Below are positions 14,101-23,635 of a stretch of DNA of 64,000 nt, in pieces. This DNA comes from Girardinichthys multiradiatus. Its lineage: Eukaryota > Chordata > Actinopteri > Cyprinodontiformes > Goodeidae. Where the stretch lies: positions 10,007,390 through 10,071,389 of the forward strand of contig NC_061816.1 of assembly GCF_021462225.1 (NCBI RefSeq), written 5' to 3'. The notes under the pieces were generated by a model that did not search any database, had not been told where the DNA came from, and worked only from the letters and a program-made list of their open reading frames with translations. Numbering within the stretch: position 1 is the stretch's first letter; every line of letters starts with the position of its first letter. The position numbers were made by a program, and so were the translations under genes.

Positions 14101-17100
14101 ACTGCCAGGAGCCACTGGGAGTACAACACCTTACATCTATGAGCTTTCTGGTCCATTTATGCTGATTAAAGAAGCATCCTTTTGATTAGTCATAACATAA
14201 AGCAATACGCATAGCAGTGTTGTATTTAATTACAACACTGCCAGGCAGGTATGGGTATGATTGGGTTGTAGCCTTGGCCTGACCCCAGACCAGAACCGAA
14301 ATCTCTTCAGACCACACATCATGAATAAGCTCCCAATACTGTGATCAGACACACCATGACCTAGGTATACTGGCTTTATAATAAACAACCAGTATCTCAT
14401 CACTGGAGTTTTGTTTATGCTTAAAACAATTGGGAACTCTCATGCACTATCGCATGCATTTAAACTGGGAATATGTACATTGATATTGGGATTAGAGCCA
14501 CGGAAACTTAAAACGACCTTTTAATGTCATAGATTTCAACTAAACAGTTTGAGATGATCTGAACTTAGTTACATGAAGAGATGAACAAGGTCAGCAATAA
14601 TAATCATGTTGTGGTGTTTAAACAATGCTGAAATGATATTCTCCTCTCACTATTGTACCACCACCAGCAGCCTGATGTTTATACAACACAGGATGGACCC
14701 ATGCTTTCATATTGTTTACACCAGATTCTGACCCTACCACTTGAATTTAGCAGCATCCAGTCTAAAATGTCCAAGTTTGAATTTTAGCCTCTGTTTCCTG
14801 ATCTTAGCTGACAGTCGTCCCCCGTGTGGTCTTCTGCTGCTGTAGGTTCGACATGTTGTGCGTTTAGAGATGGTACTCTGCAGTCCTTGGTTGTAGCGAG
14901 TGGTTATTCGAGTAATTTTTGCCTTTCTATCAACTCGAGTCGGTCTGCCCATTCTCCTCTGACAATTCTCAGTAAATCAAAGAGATGGATGAGCATGAAA
15001 ATCCCAGTAAATCATCAGTTTATGAAATATTCAAACCAGCACGTCTTCAATTACTTCACATGCAAAATAACATAAATCCATTCTTCACTGCATTCGCATG
15101 CTTCTGTTTGAGTTTTAGCAAGTCGTTTTAAGCGTGTCTTGATACCAAACTGTTGGTTTGCTGACGTGATCTGCAGATTCAAAATAGGACTGGACTGAGC
15201 TGCCACGAAGCAATTGGCAGAAAAAAAGATTGTTTACTAAAACTATTTTTGAAAATGCTCTAAATTCACAAAACGGCTTAAGTCATTGATGCCAAAAATG
15301 TATTCTTATGTCTTTGCACAGATATATTTAAACGTTCTTGATCTCATTTGTTGCATTTGTTCCCCTAAAGGTGTCTCTCTGCCATCATGTTAAAACTTTG
15401 ACAGTCTGACTCCCCTGCACCTCGGCCACCAACAGTGTTTATGCTGCTTTTTTTACTTAATGAAACCTCCTAAAGACACTCAGACACTTTAAAACTGACA
15501 CTTACTGCTAGTCACATCTCAACTTAATAACTAACCTGCCCAAGTACCTTCATTTTTCTGATGTTTTCACACTCCCCTGTCCACCCCCTGTATGCATATG
15601 AATATCTGATTTGGCCTTTACGTGTTGAATGTGCTGCATGAGACGTCTGTCAGCGACGGCTCTTGTTAGGAAGGAACTGTCACACATGGTTCACATCAAC
15701 GTCACCCTTAATACACATGACAAAACTAAATGCTCTTAACTCCTAATGGAAAACAGCAGTGCCTCCCCCAGCACACACACACACACACACACATTAAACC
15801 AGGACACACCAACAAAAGTCAAGAGTCTCACTCATGAAAGAGACGAGGTAAAAATCTGATGCCATGCCAAGATATATCAGGTTTTTAGATGTCTGGTGAC
15901 AAAAAATGGGACTTTTGGCCAGATGATAAATGCAGAAAATAAGTATTTACATATTTTATCTTTGTTTTACCTTTTGGAGAATTTGGACACAGAAATAACT
16001 AAATAAATGGTTTTATTTTACTTTCTAGTCAGAGTATCAGTAAAAAATCTGATGCATTACATGTGTTTCAAGTGATGAGCTCAGTTTTTCCCACTTGGTT
16101 AATAAAGTATTGGCACACACTGGTTTGAGAGCAATTCTTGTGGACCCTATTTAACCGACTTGTTGCCATCATGTGACCCTAGGTGAACACAATGAGAAGA
16201 TGTGGTCCTCGCTGGACAAGTCGGATATAAAAGGTACCTGTATTTGTTTCTGTATTTTTACTGATCTCATAAATGTTTAAGAAGTAAGGAGTGTGATTTT
16301 GTAAAGGATGGCATTTTTTTTATTTATTAGAATGTATCAAACCTGTGTGTGTTGGCACAGTGGAGAGGGATTTGGACCTTAGCATCCTCAACCATCGTCC
16401 TTCACCTCTCTTGCACTCTCCCAGCCATTTGGCCACCTTGGGTGCTCCAGGAGCCCTTCCCATCAAGAGCAGCCTCGGAGACGCTCATTCCCCCACTCAG
16501 CCTCATAGTCTGCCTCATCCTGCCAGCCCGAACCACCCAAGACCCCCTTTGCGCCCACAGGCTCCAAGCCTGCTGGGTCACAGCGGACTCCTGTCCCCTC
16601 AGCTCTCCCCTCAGCTTGTTCGTCAGCAGCTCGCCATGGCTCACCTCATCAACCAGCAGCTGGCAGTTAGCCGCCTTCTTGCCCACCAGCACCCACAGGG
16701 AGTCAACCAGCAATTCCTCAACCATCCTCCCATCTCACGGACCTGTAAGGTTTCTGGGTCTGCTGTAGACCCCAGCATGAGCTGCTCGGGTGCTGAAGTC
16801 ACCCCTGATATTTATCATCAAGTCAGGAACGAGTTGAAAAGGGCCAGTGTTTCTCAGGCCGTCTTTGCCCGCGTGGCTTTCAACCGTACACAGGTAAACT
16901 AGTCACATTTCAGGTTTGAAGAGGGTTGTAAAATGAAATCTTAAAATGAACCTTTTTGTCCTGCAGGGGTTGCTGTCAGAGATCCTTCGTAAGGAGGAGG
17001 ATCCCCGCTCGGCCTCACAGTCTCTCCTCGTCAACCTCAAGGCAATGCAAAACTTTCTCAATCTACCTGAAGCCGAACGAGACCGCATCTACCAGGAGGA

Positions 17101-20100
17101 GCGAGAGCGGAGCACCTGTACCAACCAGAACCTCTCCTCCACCCACATCTCCAACAGCAGCAGCAGCACGCTCAGACACACACAGGTATACACACACAAA
17201 TTAAACTCTGGGAAGGATCAGTAAATGAACAGCAGCTGGGATTTTTCTTGTGGTAACAAAACACCAAAACGTTCTTAGATTTTTAAAGTTATCTCTGTTA
17301 AAATCAAAGAAATCCCCCCTCTTTACTTTGCTACCCCTAAATATAATCAAATAAAACAAATTGCCTTCAGATCTATCCTTGTCTTTTTTTTCACTCCTGA
17401 GAACATTAGTGAACATGGTGCTGAAAGCATCATGCAGTCGGGATGCTTTTAATCACCATGTACAGAAGTTGGTCAGAGATGATGTAAAGGTGGATAAATT
17501 TGATGAGTCAAAGCTCGTTGGGAATGTTCTCACAACCAAGTTGAAAGTGTTTGAGCTGTAAGTCAAACATTGGGATGAGCAAATTGTTTTGGTGCAAACT
17601 ACTCTTGGCATTTAATTATTTTTTATACAATGATTGCTTTTTTTTCCCAGTACTGTGTATGTCACTGATTTGAGGTGATACAAACCATCAGAGACACAAA
17701 TAAAAGGCTATATCGGCAACATTCAACACATTCTATGTAGCTGCCATGTTGGATATTGGACTCAGAGTTGCTCTCGAAGCTCTGACTTTTGAAAATGGGT
17801 TGCAATTAAAATGGGGATTGAGATCAGAAAGCATCGATAATAGAGGGTTTTCATCTGTTAGAGGCTGTAAAGACTTCCTACTAGGGCAGAGTTTCAACTT
17901 CTAACAGGACAACAATCCTAAACATGCAGCCAGAGATAATCAAATCAAAAGATCTAAACATATTAAACATTCCAAACATTTTTTAGTGGCCTAGAGAAAG
18001 TCTAGATCTGTGGCAAGACCTAAAAACTGACGTTCACAGAGAATCTTTGTCCAATCTGAGCTTGAGCTATTTTGCAAAGAAGTGGTCAAATTTATTTTCT
18101 AAATGTACAAAGCAGCTGTAACTGCAGCAACAAAGTACTGACTTAGTTTGAATAAAAATAGACGTCACATACTCTAATTCTTTTTCATTTGCAAAACAAA
18201 AATATAAAATGAAAACCATACAAAATGTGAACAAGTCTCTTTGAATCATGTTTATATTTTATTTCCTTGCATAGACAAAATGCAGCATCTCCGTTCCAGA
18301 GCTGCAGCTGAAGCTGGATTCGCTTGCGAACATCACATCAGGGATCTACGAGGAGATCCAGCAGGAGATGAAGCGGGCAAAGGTCTCTCAGGCTCTGTTT
18401 GCCAAGGTGGCTGCCAATAAGAGTCAGGTCAGTTGCAACAAAATACTTCCACAACTCTTGACGTTATTGAGATAATCTAAACACACACACATACCATCCT
18501 GCCTTTCAGCTGTGAGTCTTCGAAAATTCTAATCAAAACCTGCATTCAGAGGGAAATATGAATAAGTTGCTGTTGCTACAAACACTACACTCCAGATAAA
18601 AACATGAACCAAAAATATTCAAAACTAAAAATCTGAGGCTTCTTTGATTCAACTTAAACATGTTTACACAGATTAAACTCCTGTTATACAATCCTGTACA
18701 CAGGCATACAGAAATCCTAGCTGAGTTGATCATGTTTGAAGGAGTTGATGAGGTGTGTGTGTGTGTGTGTGTGTGTGTGGGCGGGCGTGTGGGGTATCTG
18801 ATTACCCGCTGTGGCATACCATCATGACTGCATCCTCTGATAAACAATGCGGGCGATCAAGATCAAAGTGCAGTCTCGCACTAGAGGGGAGACACGTGAA
18901 GAAGGAGAAAACATCAGGAGAGTTCAGAGTGAAAATAACACATCTCTGCTGATTCTTTGTGCAGACAGACATCATTTTTATAGCTGCGTTTTTTGGATGC
19001 TTTTCTCATTCCTGTGTCTTAGATTCTGAGAGGTGATAGATGAGGCCGCAAAAGAAACAAGGTGGAGGGAAGAGCAGAGAAATCGACAAAGGGATGATCA
19101 TATTGACAGCAATAGGATGAAAGCTGCTTGTAAAAGAGCTGGTGTCCGATTCTGGGTCAGCCTGGAAGAGATAAAACAATCTTAACATTCCCTTGTTCCT
19201 GCAGGACAAAGCCAGCTCACCACCAGAGTACACCATTATTTCAAAAATGTATCAGAAGGATGTTGAAGAAAATTGGAGATCAAAATTTGAGGCAAATTTT
19301 ATGCTGAAGCAGAGCATCTCACTGCTGAAATTGATCAGGGGAGCAAACTTTCTTCAGACCGATATCAGACAATGGTAGATTGTCTCTCAAGTGATTTCAG
19401 CCAAACGGTTATTTTTTACATGTGTGCAAAACTATCAGCATTACAAAAGTCCATAGCGGTAGTCGGCCAACTGTTCTCTCCAAAGCCAAAGAGAATTGAG
19501 GAAAATGTCTCAACAGCTAAAGGTGACACAAACAAATGAGTGGTAGAGCTGAAAGGATGGGGGCGCTTCATTCAGGACATTCATTAGGTAGCTTGACATA
19601 ATTGGAACAAGCTAGAAATGTTTTTAGAAACATTTCCTCTTTTTTTCAAAGACCAAACGTAGATTAGGCAATAAAAGCTTTAGACTAAAACAAAATGTGT
19701 TTCAGCATCAGACTAGTATCCCACATAGAAAATTATTGATGGTAGTATTATTGTTCAGACCTGTTTCAGTGCATCTGTATAGACAGAGATTTACTTTTAT
19801 AATAAAAAATGAAAATCTTTGATTTGAATTTCTGTAGAAAGTGAGTCATGCAATGAAGCCTGAAGCATAAGTTGATCCACTGAAGGCCAGTTTGCAGGAC
19901 ACATTATTTGACACAGCCAAGTTAATGTCCAAACTAATTTGGGACAGTGTTTGGCCTCTAATATGTTTGTACTAGTAGAGAGCTGAAATGAGCTGAAAAC
20001 AACTTAAATATCTTTGTTTCCGTGCCTCAGAAGATCTGATGGAGACATTTTAGCAGACTCGCATTAATCATGTTTACAGATCCGCTCTGACTCACACACA

Positions 20101-23100
20101 GCCTCAGAATACGATGTTCCTTAGTATATCTGATAATATCAGAGCTACTTGTTATCGGACCTGTTTACAATCCTGGAGGTTTTTAGGTGTTTGCTTGCCT
20201 CTGCTTACCTGACTCAAGTAACTAGGTGACGAACAGACTTCTTACAGTACTTGAAGGCTAAATTAATATTTTTCATTTTGTTTAATTTTGTTTTTATTTA
20301 CCTCAGGAGTTGTTTAATATCAGATTCTGATTAATTCACCTGAAGAAAAATAATCAATTCAGTGGAGCTCAAAAACAATCTTTTACAGACAAATGCTGCT
20401 CTATATTCTTCAAAATATGAAATTAGTCTCCAACCTTAAATCTCCTAAGCAATCAGAACATTTTTCTCATTTTGCAGTCGGAAGCAGCTTTTCTGAACGT
20501 TACCTGCTAACAGAAACAGTGGGAAAGTATTTTCTTTAATACTTGTCTATGCTTTATAGATGCCTGACTTTCTTTTGAACTTTAAAGTCGTCTAAAACCA
20601 TTGTGTTTTTTTTCTGTTTTTTTCTTTTGTTCTTATCAATTTTCTCTTTGTAGTTTGTTTTAGGAGCTTTTTAACACTTGAATAAATTGTAGGTTAGTGT
20701 CAAGTGGTTAAAAAAACAAACAAAGAGGAGCTGCTATTTTACATCGATTTCACAGAAAAACTTGACAAACAACAATCTTATTTAATTTTGGCTGTCATGA
20801 AAAACATGTTCCAACTAAGTTAGATAGGCATACGACTTTCTAAAGGCCTATGGCATGAGTGACTGTTTTTGGGGTACTTTGTCTATGGATCCAAAGTAGG
20901 GTCAAATTTAGAGGTGCAAAGGAGGGTATTTTCCAGAATGGCATCAGCTCCCTTTAATGGTTTTATGGGCCTGTCCCACTGGCAGGAGATCCTGGGAAGG
21001 ACCTGGAACTCACTGGAGGGATTATATAGTCCTTAAGGCCCGGAACTCCATGGGATACCCCAGAACTAGCTGGAGAACCTCAGTGGAGAGAGCGATGTCT
21101 GGGTTTCTCTCCTCTGCTCATAGTTACCTATGAGCGGAGGAGAGAAATTTGTAAGTTGGTTTCTAGAGGTTTACCCAACAAACATTCTCCAGTAACTAAG
21201 CAGATTTGGGAAAAAGGAATAAAAAAAACATCTATGTCCTAAACTAAAAACCCTGAGAGACTCATTAAAAGAACCCCTGGCTCCAAAGAAGCGAGGGGTG
21301 GCTGAGCACTGCAGGAACTTTCTGAGTTTCCAGCAGATATTTCACAGATAAATAAATAAATGTTCCTCTTTCGTATGCGTTTGCTCCAGGGTTGGTTATG
21401 TGAGCTTCTCAGGTGGAAAGAGTCCCCAAGCCCTGAGAACCGCACTCTGTGGGAGAACTTGTGCACCATCAGAAGGTTCCTGGCCTTACCGCAGGTTGAC
21501 AGAGACCAGGTCTATGAAGAAGAGTCCAGGCAGCAGCACAGTGACAGACTCCACACCGTCCTGCACATCCCAGACCAGCAGGTAAAAGGACTAAATCGGA
21601 GTAACTCATGTTTAAATCTATTTTTTAAAGATCAAACAAACCAAAGTGATGACTAAAATCTGCCAGTTCTATTCAGAAAACATCTGCCTGATCTCCCCAC
21701 CTGCTCCTCTCAACCAGCCTCCTTACTGTCATGTTTGTGTCCCATAACTCATTGAAAATAGAAGTGGTAAATGATCGGCCCACACATTTCCTGCTAAACA
21801 CTCCACCATCCCACCCTCTCCCCAAAACCAAAATGTTCTCCAGTCTGGCCCTAACCTCAATATTATTCACAACACGGCCTGTAATTATTGAAGCTGAGAA
21901 AAAAGGAATTGCCATTATCTTTATTTAGGTCCTTTAATTTTGATGGACCACAGATTTATGCTGTTGGATTCCTGTGTTTGGGTGTGCTGGCCACCCCACC
22001 CTGTTAATAAGCTCTAGTAGTCTGCTTGTTTGTGTGATGAATTTTGGAGTTTAGCGTGCATGTCGGAGGATGATGGAGGCTGGTCAATCACACTTCCTCT
22101 TGCTTTTATTTCCTTTGACTCTGCAGTGGCAGACGATTAGTTGCTTATTTGTTAGCAGATGTAAAGTTTGAGGTTTTTTAAGCATCACAGGATGTAAAAT
22201 CTTTAGAAAGGCAGCAAGAGAACTCCTGGATGGAGATGTAGAAAGTCTGAGTTCATTGTGAATGACTGCCTACATGCAATTACAATGCCTTCCAAATTTA
22301 CGTTACCACCACAAACTTTGTGTTGTTCAGGTTTTATCTGATAGAGCACATAATGTAATTAGTAAATGGAGCCCACCTCTGTAATTTAATCTGAACATGA
22401 ATACAGGTTTCCTGTGAAGGCATCAGAGGTTTGTTAGACAACAAAACGGCGTCTTAAGGACCAAGGAACACACCAGACCGGTCAGGGAGAAAGTTTAAAG
22501 CAGGATTAGGTTATAAAACAGTATCCCAAACTTTGAACATCTCACAGTCCTGTTCAATTCATCATCCGAGCATGGAAAAAGGATGACACCAATGCAAACA
22601 TACAGAGACATGGACGTCCACCTAAACAGACAGGCTGGGAAAGGAAGGCAGAGGTTCACTGTCCAGCTGGACTACAACCCTAAACATACAACCAGAGATG
22701 CGACATAATGGTTAAAAGCATATTAATGTCTTGGAATGGCCCAGTCAAAGTCCAGATCTAAATCCAATTGTAACTCTATGGCAAGACTTGAAATTTGATT
22801 TAATCAGATGCTTTCCATCCAATCTGACTGAGCTAGAGCTTCTTTGCAAAGAATGTGCAAAAATGTAACTGTAGATGTACAAAATTAGTGGTATGAATAG
22901 CTTTACAAGGCAATGCACAGGCAAATGCAGCATGTTGTATCTGGAGTGCAAATTTAAATCGGAGACTTAAATCTTTATACTCAGTGTCTCAACTTTTGTC
23001 TTTTTCTTCAGACTTTCCACAGACAGCCTTTTCCCCCTTTAACAACTCCATCCCCAGTTCATGAAGAGCCACAGCCCGTCACCCTGCTGCCAGCTTTGCA

Positions 23101-23635
23101 AGGCCCAGAGGACGTGCCACAGCGAGGGCTGAGTCCTGGCCTTGGAGGTGGAGGGGCAAAGAAGTCCAGATCTCGGACAAAGATCTCCATGGAGGCTTTG
23201 GGAATCCTGCAGAGCTTCATTGGAGATGTGGGACTCTACCCTGACCAGGAGGCCATTCACACCCTGTCAGCCCAGCTAGACCTGCCCAAACACACAATCG
23301 TGAAGTTCTTCCAGAACCAACGTTATAATGTCAAGCATCACAGTCAGGCCAGAGAACCCATCTCTGGGGAGGACGACCGGGAGAGCTCAAGCCCCAGCGA
23401 TGGAGGGTGCACGGCCGAGAGGAGGGAGGAGGCTCTCTCTCCTTCTGAGGAGTCAAGTGAGGATGGCAGAGGTTCAGTGGAGACGTTCAGAACAGAAAGA
23501 GATGCACACGGAGAGGTGGAAATGGAGGCAGAGAAGGAAGATGGGGACGATGGGAAGAATTCAGGACCAGCAACTTCCTCTCCATCTCCCTACAGCAGCG
23601 TGGACAGTCCCCACTCTGCTGAACAGCAGAGATAA
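1948..23635 (+). CDS. satb2: SATB homeobox 2 (chromatin organiser, CUT/homeodomain protein), 11 coding exons
   Basis: Coding exons: 1948-2152, 4217-4396, 8391-8517, 10456-10579, 13309-13411, 16183-16233, 16331-16893, 16967-17185, 18275-18427, 21390-21581, 23012-23635. All junctions are GT-AG and the frame stays open for 846 residues. Domain order: ubiquitin-like oligomerisation domain (about 69-170), CUT-like domain (about 172-250), Pro/Gln linker, CUT1 (about 415-505), CUT2 (about 547-625), homeodomain (about 690-750), Ser/acidic tail. SATB proteins bind AT-rich matrix-attachment DNA in the nucleus and organise chromatin. SATB2 acts in palate, bone and cortical neurons. SATB2 rather than SATB1 is indicated by [11 protein letters not shown], by [15 protein letters not shown] and the LLAHQHPQ stretch in the linker, and by [20 protein letters not shown] in the homeodomain. 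The start ATG at 1948 aligns with the mammalian N-terminus (shared ESP and NGSP blocks). The protein is longer than human SATB2 (733 residues), mainly in exon 7 and the C-terminus. Neighbouring boll fits human 2q33 synteny. Confidence 0.95.
3670..4030 (-). mobile_element. Tc1-like transposon relic (antisense), satb2 intron 1
   Basis: Reads as the reverse complement of the 3' part of a common fish Tc1-like transposase. Recognisable pieces match the antisense of the conserved catalytic-domain text around 3800-3900 (cttgtcttgttgaaaggtga). The AT-rich terminal sequence is near 3950-4000. It is heavily diverged and has no open frame. Confidence 0.6.
4217..4396 (+). CDS. satb2: satb2 coding exon 2 (ULD, first half)
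   Basis: Begins in phase 1 after acceptor ttcatggcag. Encodes [12 protein letters not shown] and [20 protein letters not shown], the core of the ubiquitin-like oligomerisation domain. Donor gtaagt. Confidence 0.95.
6254..6453 (+). repeat. Left terminal inverted repeat of the Tc1-like element
   Basis: About 200 bp that pairs with 7622-7821 in inverted orientation, apart from scattered substitutions. Shared blocks include ttttggcatacagctcatga and cctatctcacaaaatt. Tc1-family transposases bind sites inside such repeats. Confidence 0.9.
6582..7544 (+). CDS. Tc1/mariner transposase, full-length frame but catalytic Asp lost
   Basis: 320 codons from ATG 6582 to TGA 7544. The N-terminus holds paired helix-turn-helix DNA-binding domains (about 5-105, with [20 protein letters not shown]). 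A basic [13 protein letters not shown] hook/NLS lies at about 49-58. The C-terminal DD34E nuclease fold has D134 in LFSDES and E259 in [11 protein letters not shown]. The second Asp, expected 34 residues before that Glu, is Tyr224 (FQHYLAPSH, codon TAC at 7251-7253). The related copy at 40.2-43.3 kb has EQDL at this place, so a single G to T change probably inactivated the enzyme. The intact transposase would cut and paste the element at TA sites. The segment between CRIP and TWA is also shorter than I would expect for the family. Confidence 0.93.
   Translation: MGKTADLTAVQKATLDTLKQEGKTQKDISERIGCSQSAVSRHLSGKSVGRKKCGRKRCTTRRGDRTLRKIVEKGRFQTLRDLRKQWTESGVETSRATVHRRVQEMDYRCRIPQTWATEKQHWTVAQWSKVLFSDESKFCMSFGNQGVRVWRKTGEKEMPKCQKSSVKDPQSVMVWGAVSAAGVGPLCFIKGRVNAASYQEILEHFMLPSAEKLYGDEDFIFQHYLAPSHSAKTTGKWFTDHGITVLNWPANSPDLNPIENLWDIVKRTLRDSRPNTLDELKAAIEASWASIRPQQCHRLIASMPRRIEAVISAKGFPTKY
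7622..7821 (-). repeat. Right terminal inverted repeat of the Tc1-like element
   Basis: Inverted copy of 6254-6453. It ends agaaggacctg immediately before the TA target duplication. Confidence 0.9.
8391..8517 (+). CDS. satb2: satb2 coding exon 3 (ULD, second half)
   Basis: Acceptor ttttctgcag. Encodes [12 protein letters not shown] and [20 protein letters not shown], completing the oligomerisation domain. Ends in phase 2 with donor gtcagc. Confidence 0.95.
8870..9860 (+). mobile_element. Degraded Tc1-like sequence, satb2 intron 3
   Basis: Scattered fragments resemble sense Tc1 transposase text, for example cacgcatggtggtagtggcatcatgttgtgggctgtt (around 9188-9224; shown in part: gtggtagtggcatcatg) and tcaagcatgttggtggcag near 9727. 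There are no inverted repeats and no open frame. A stretch at 9520-9600 looks like a tRNA-derived SINE head in reverse (aatcaaacccgcaac). Assignment is tentative. Confidence 0.45.
10456..10579 (+). CDS. satb2: satb2 coding exon 4 (CUT-like domain start)
   Basis: Acceptor tgttgcag. Encodes [20 protein letters not shown] and [10 protein letters not shown], the start of the CUT-like domain that supports DNA binding. Ends in phase 0 with donor gtatcg. Confidence 0.95.
11440..11530 (-). mobile_element. Short Tc1-like fragment, satb2 intron 4
   Basis: Contains caaaatagctcaaactcag and gattggatggagaaca. These are the antisense of the conserved end of a fish Tc1-like transposase that recurs in sense near 18060 and 22815. 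Confidence 0.6.
12200..13240 (-). mobile_element. Tc1-like transposon relic (antisense) with nested repeat, satb2 intron 4
   Basis: The antisense of a fish Tc1-like transposase can be followed from ccattccattgtagctctgat (12262) through cacagcatgatgctgcccc (about 12591) to atgatggatcgaacagagct (about 12929). It continues to cttcatgatgctgtttgttc (about 13050) and the terminal region near 13160. The frame is broken many times. A different repeat (12362-12501) interrupts it, so this insertion is older than that repeat. Confidence 0.8.
12362..12501. repeat. Teleost interspersed repeat, copy 1
   Basis: About 140 bp, from ttattcagttttatttatat to atttattcaaattg. It is nearly the same as 54481-54620. 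Both contain gcgccaattcacaacacatg and cattgaacagtgcagtc. It is non-coding. I recognise it as a common fish repeat but cannot name the family. It sits inside the Tc1-like relic. Confidence 0.75.
13309..13411 (+). CDS. satb2: satb2 coding exon 5 (CUT-like domain end)
   Basis: A T-rich tract and acceptor ctaag precede [16 protein letters not shown] and [15 protein letters not shown]. Ends in phase 1 with donor gtaact. Confidence 0.95.
14630..15060 (-). mobile_element. Tc1-like relic of a second family (antisense), satb2 intron 5
   Basis: The minus-strand translation between 14952 and 14734 gives [17 protein letters not shown] and [14 protein letters not shown]. This is the DNA-binding to catalytic junction of another fish Tc1-like transposase family. 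Upstream, the minus strand of 14950-15040 keeps the antisense of the region just before it. The gene is truncated and lacks the catalytic triad. Confidence 0.75.
15772..15793. repeat. (CA)n microsatellite
   Basis: About 11 CA units inside satb2 intron 5. Confidence 0.95.
16183..16233 (+). CDS. satb2: satb2 coding exon 6 (short linker exon)
   Basis: A 51-base exon (acceptor gaccctag, donor gtacct) that encodes [17 protein letters not shown] and keeps phase 1 on both sides. It is poorly conserved. It is supported by phase consistency and by its position next to the 97 bp intron before exon 7. Confidence 0.75.
16331..16893 (+). CDS. satb2: satb2 coding exon 7 (Pro/Gln linker and CUT1 start)
   Basis: A 563-base exon. 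The first part is a fish-specific Pro/Ser/His-rich linker. It is followed by the SATB2 signature [20 protein letters not shown], then [17 protein letters not shown]. It ends with the first helices of CUT1 ([22 protein letters not shown] block). Ends in phase 0 with donor gtaaac. Confidence 0.95.
16967..17185 (+). CDS. satb2: satb2 coding exon 8 (CUT1 second half)
   Basis: Follows a 73 bp intron. Encodes [40 protein letters not shown] and a Ser-rich spacer. Phase 0 at both ends, donor gtatac. Confidence 0.96.
17400..18160 (+). mobile_element. Tc1-like transposon relic (sense), satb2 intron 8
   Basis: Sense fragments in order: gcatcatgcagtcgggatgc (17428), ggtcagagatgatgtaaagg (17471), aacaggacaacaatcctaaa (17903), gatctgtggcaagacctaaa (18006) and ccaatctgagcttgagctat (18051). 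These follow the order of a fish Tc1-like catalytic domain, with many indels and stops. Confidence 0.75.
18275..18427 (+). CDS. satb2: satb2 coding exon 9 (CUT2 first half)
   Basis: Acceptor cttgcatag. Encodes [20 protein letters not shown] then KVAANKSQ of CUT2. Phase 0, donor gtcagt. Confidence 0.96.
18752..18779. repeat. (GT)n microsatellite
   Basis: About 14 perfect GT units inside satb2 intron 9. The run is likely length-polymorphic. Confidence 0.95.
20930..21130 (+). mobile_element. Rex3-like LINE 3' fragment, satb2 intron 9
   Basis: Contains gtcccactggcaggagatcc, ggagggattatatagtcctt and agctggagaacctcagtgga. These correspond to the C-terminal coding part of the Rex3 reverse transcriptase gene, seen antisense at 41.46-41.7 kb. 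It is a short, diverged, 5'-truncated fragment in sense orientation. Confidence 0.65.
21390..21581 (+). CDS. satb2: satb2 coding exon 10 (CUT2 second half)
   Basis: Acceptor ttgctccag. Encodes [20 protein letters not shown], then [10 protein letters not shown] and VYEEESR. Phase 0, donor gtaaaa. Confidence 0.96.
22270..22920 (+). mobile_element. Tc1-like transposon relic (sense), satb2 intron 10
   Basis: In order: ttgaacatctcacagtcctg, ttcatcatccgagcatggaa, acgtccacctaaacagacag (DNA-binding region), a deletion, then ggactacaaccctaaacata, tggcccagtcaaagtccaga and gcaagacttgaaatttgatt (catalytic end). An internal deletion removes most of the middle of the transposase. Confidence 0.8.
23012..23635 (+). 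CDS. satb2: satb2 coding exon 11 (homeodomain, acidic tail, stop)
   Basis: Acceptor tttcttcag. Encodes a Pro-rich spacer and then the divergent SATB homeodomain: [36 protein letters not shown] and [14 protein letters not shown] Ser/Glu/Asp-rich tail follows, and TAA ends at 23635. Confidence 0.96.
   Translation, partial: TFHRQPFPPLTTPSPVHEEPQPVTLLPALQGPEDVPQRGLSPGLGGGGAKKSRSRTKISMEALGILQSFIGDVGLYPDQEAIHTLSAQLDLPKHTIVKFFQNQRYNVKHHSQAREPISGEDDRESSSPSDGGCTAERREEALSPSEESSEDGRGSVETFRTERDAHGEVEMEAEKEDGDDGKNSGPATSSPSPYSSVDSPHSAEQQR

Noticed and set aside
13867..14142. 91-codon + strand frame in satb2 intron 5 as an extra exon
   Set aside because: Flanking exons 5 and 6 already join in phase, and the peptide has no SATB similarity.
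16349..16768. 139-codon overlapping frame on the + strand of satb2 exon 7
   Set aside because: It is the +1 shadow of the true exon frame and has no conserved motif of its own.
1948..23635. satb1a or satb1b instead of satb2
   Set aside because: The ULD start ([11 protein letters not shown]), the linker ([23 protein letters not shown]) and the homeodomain ([18 protein letters not shown]) match the SATB2 form. Linkage to boll also fits the SATB2 region, not the SATB1/DAZL region of 3p24.
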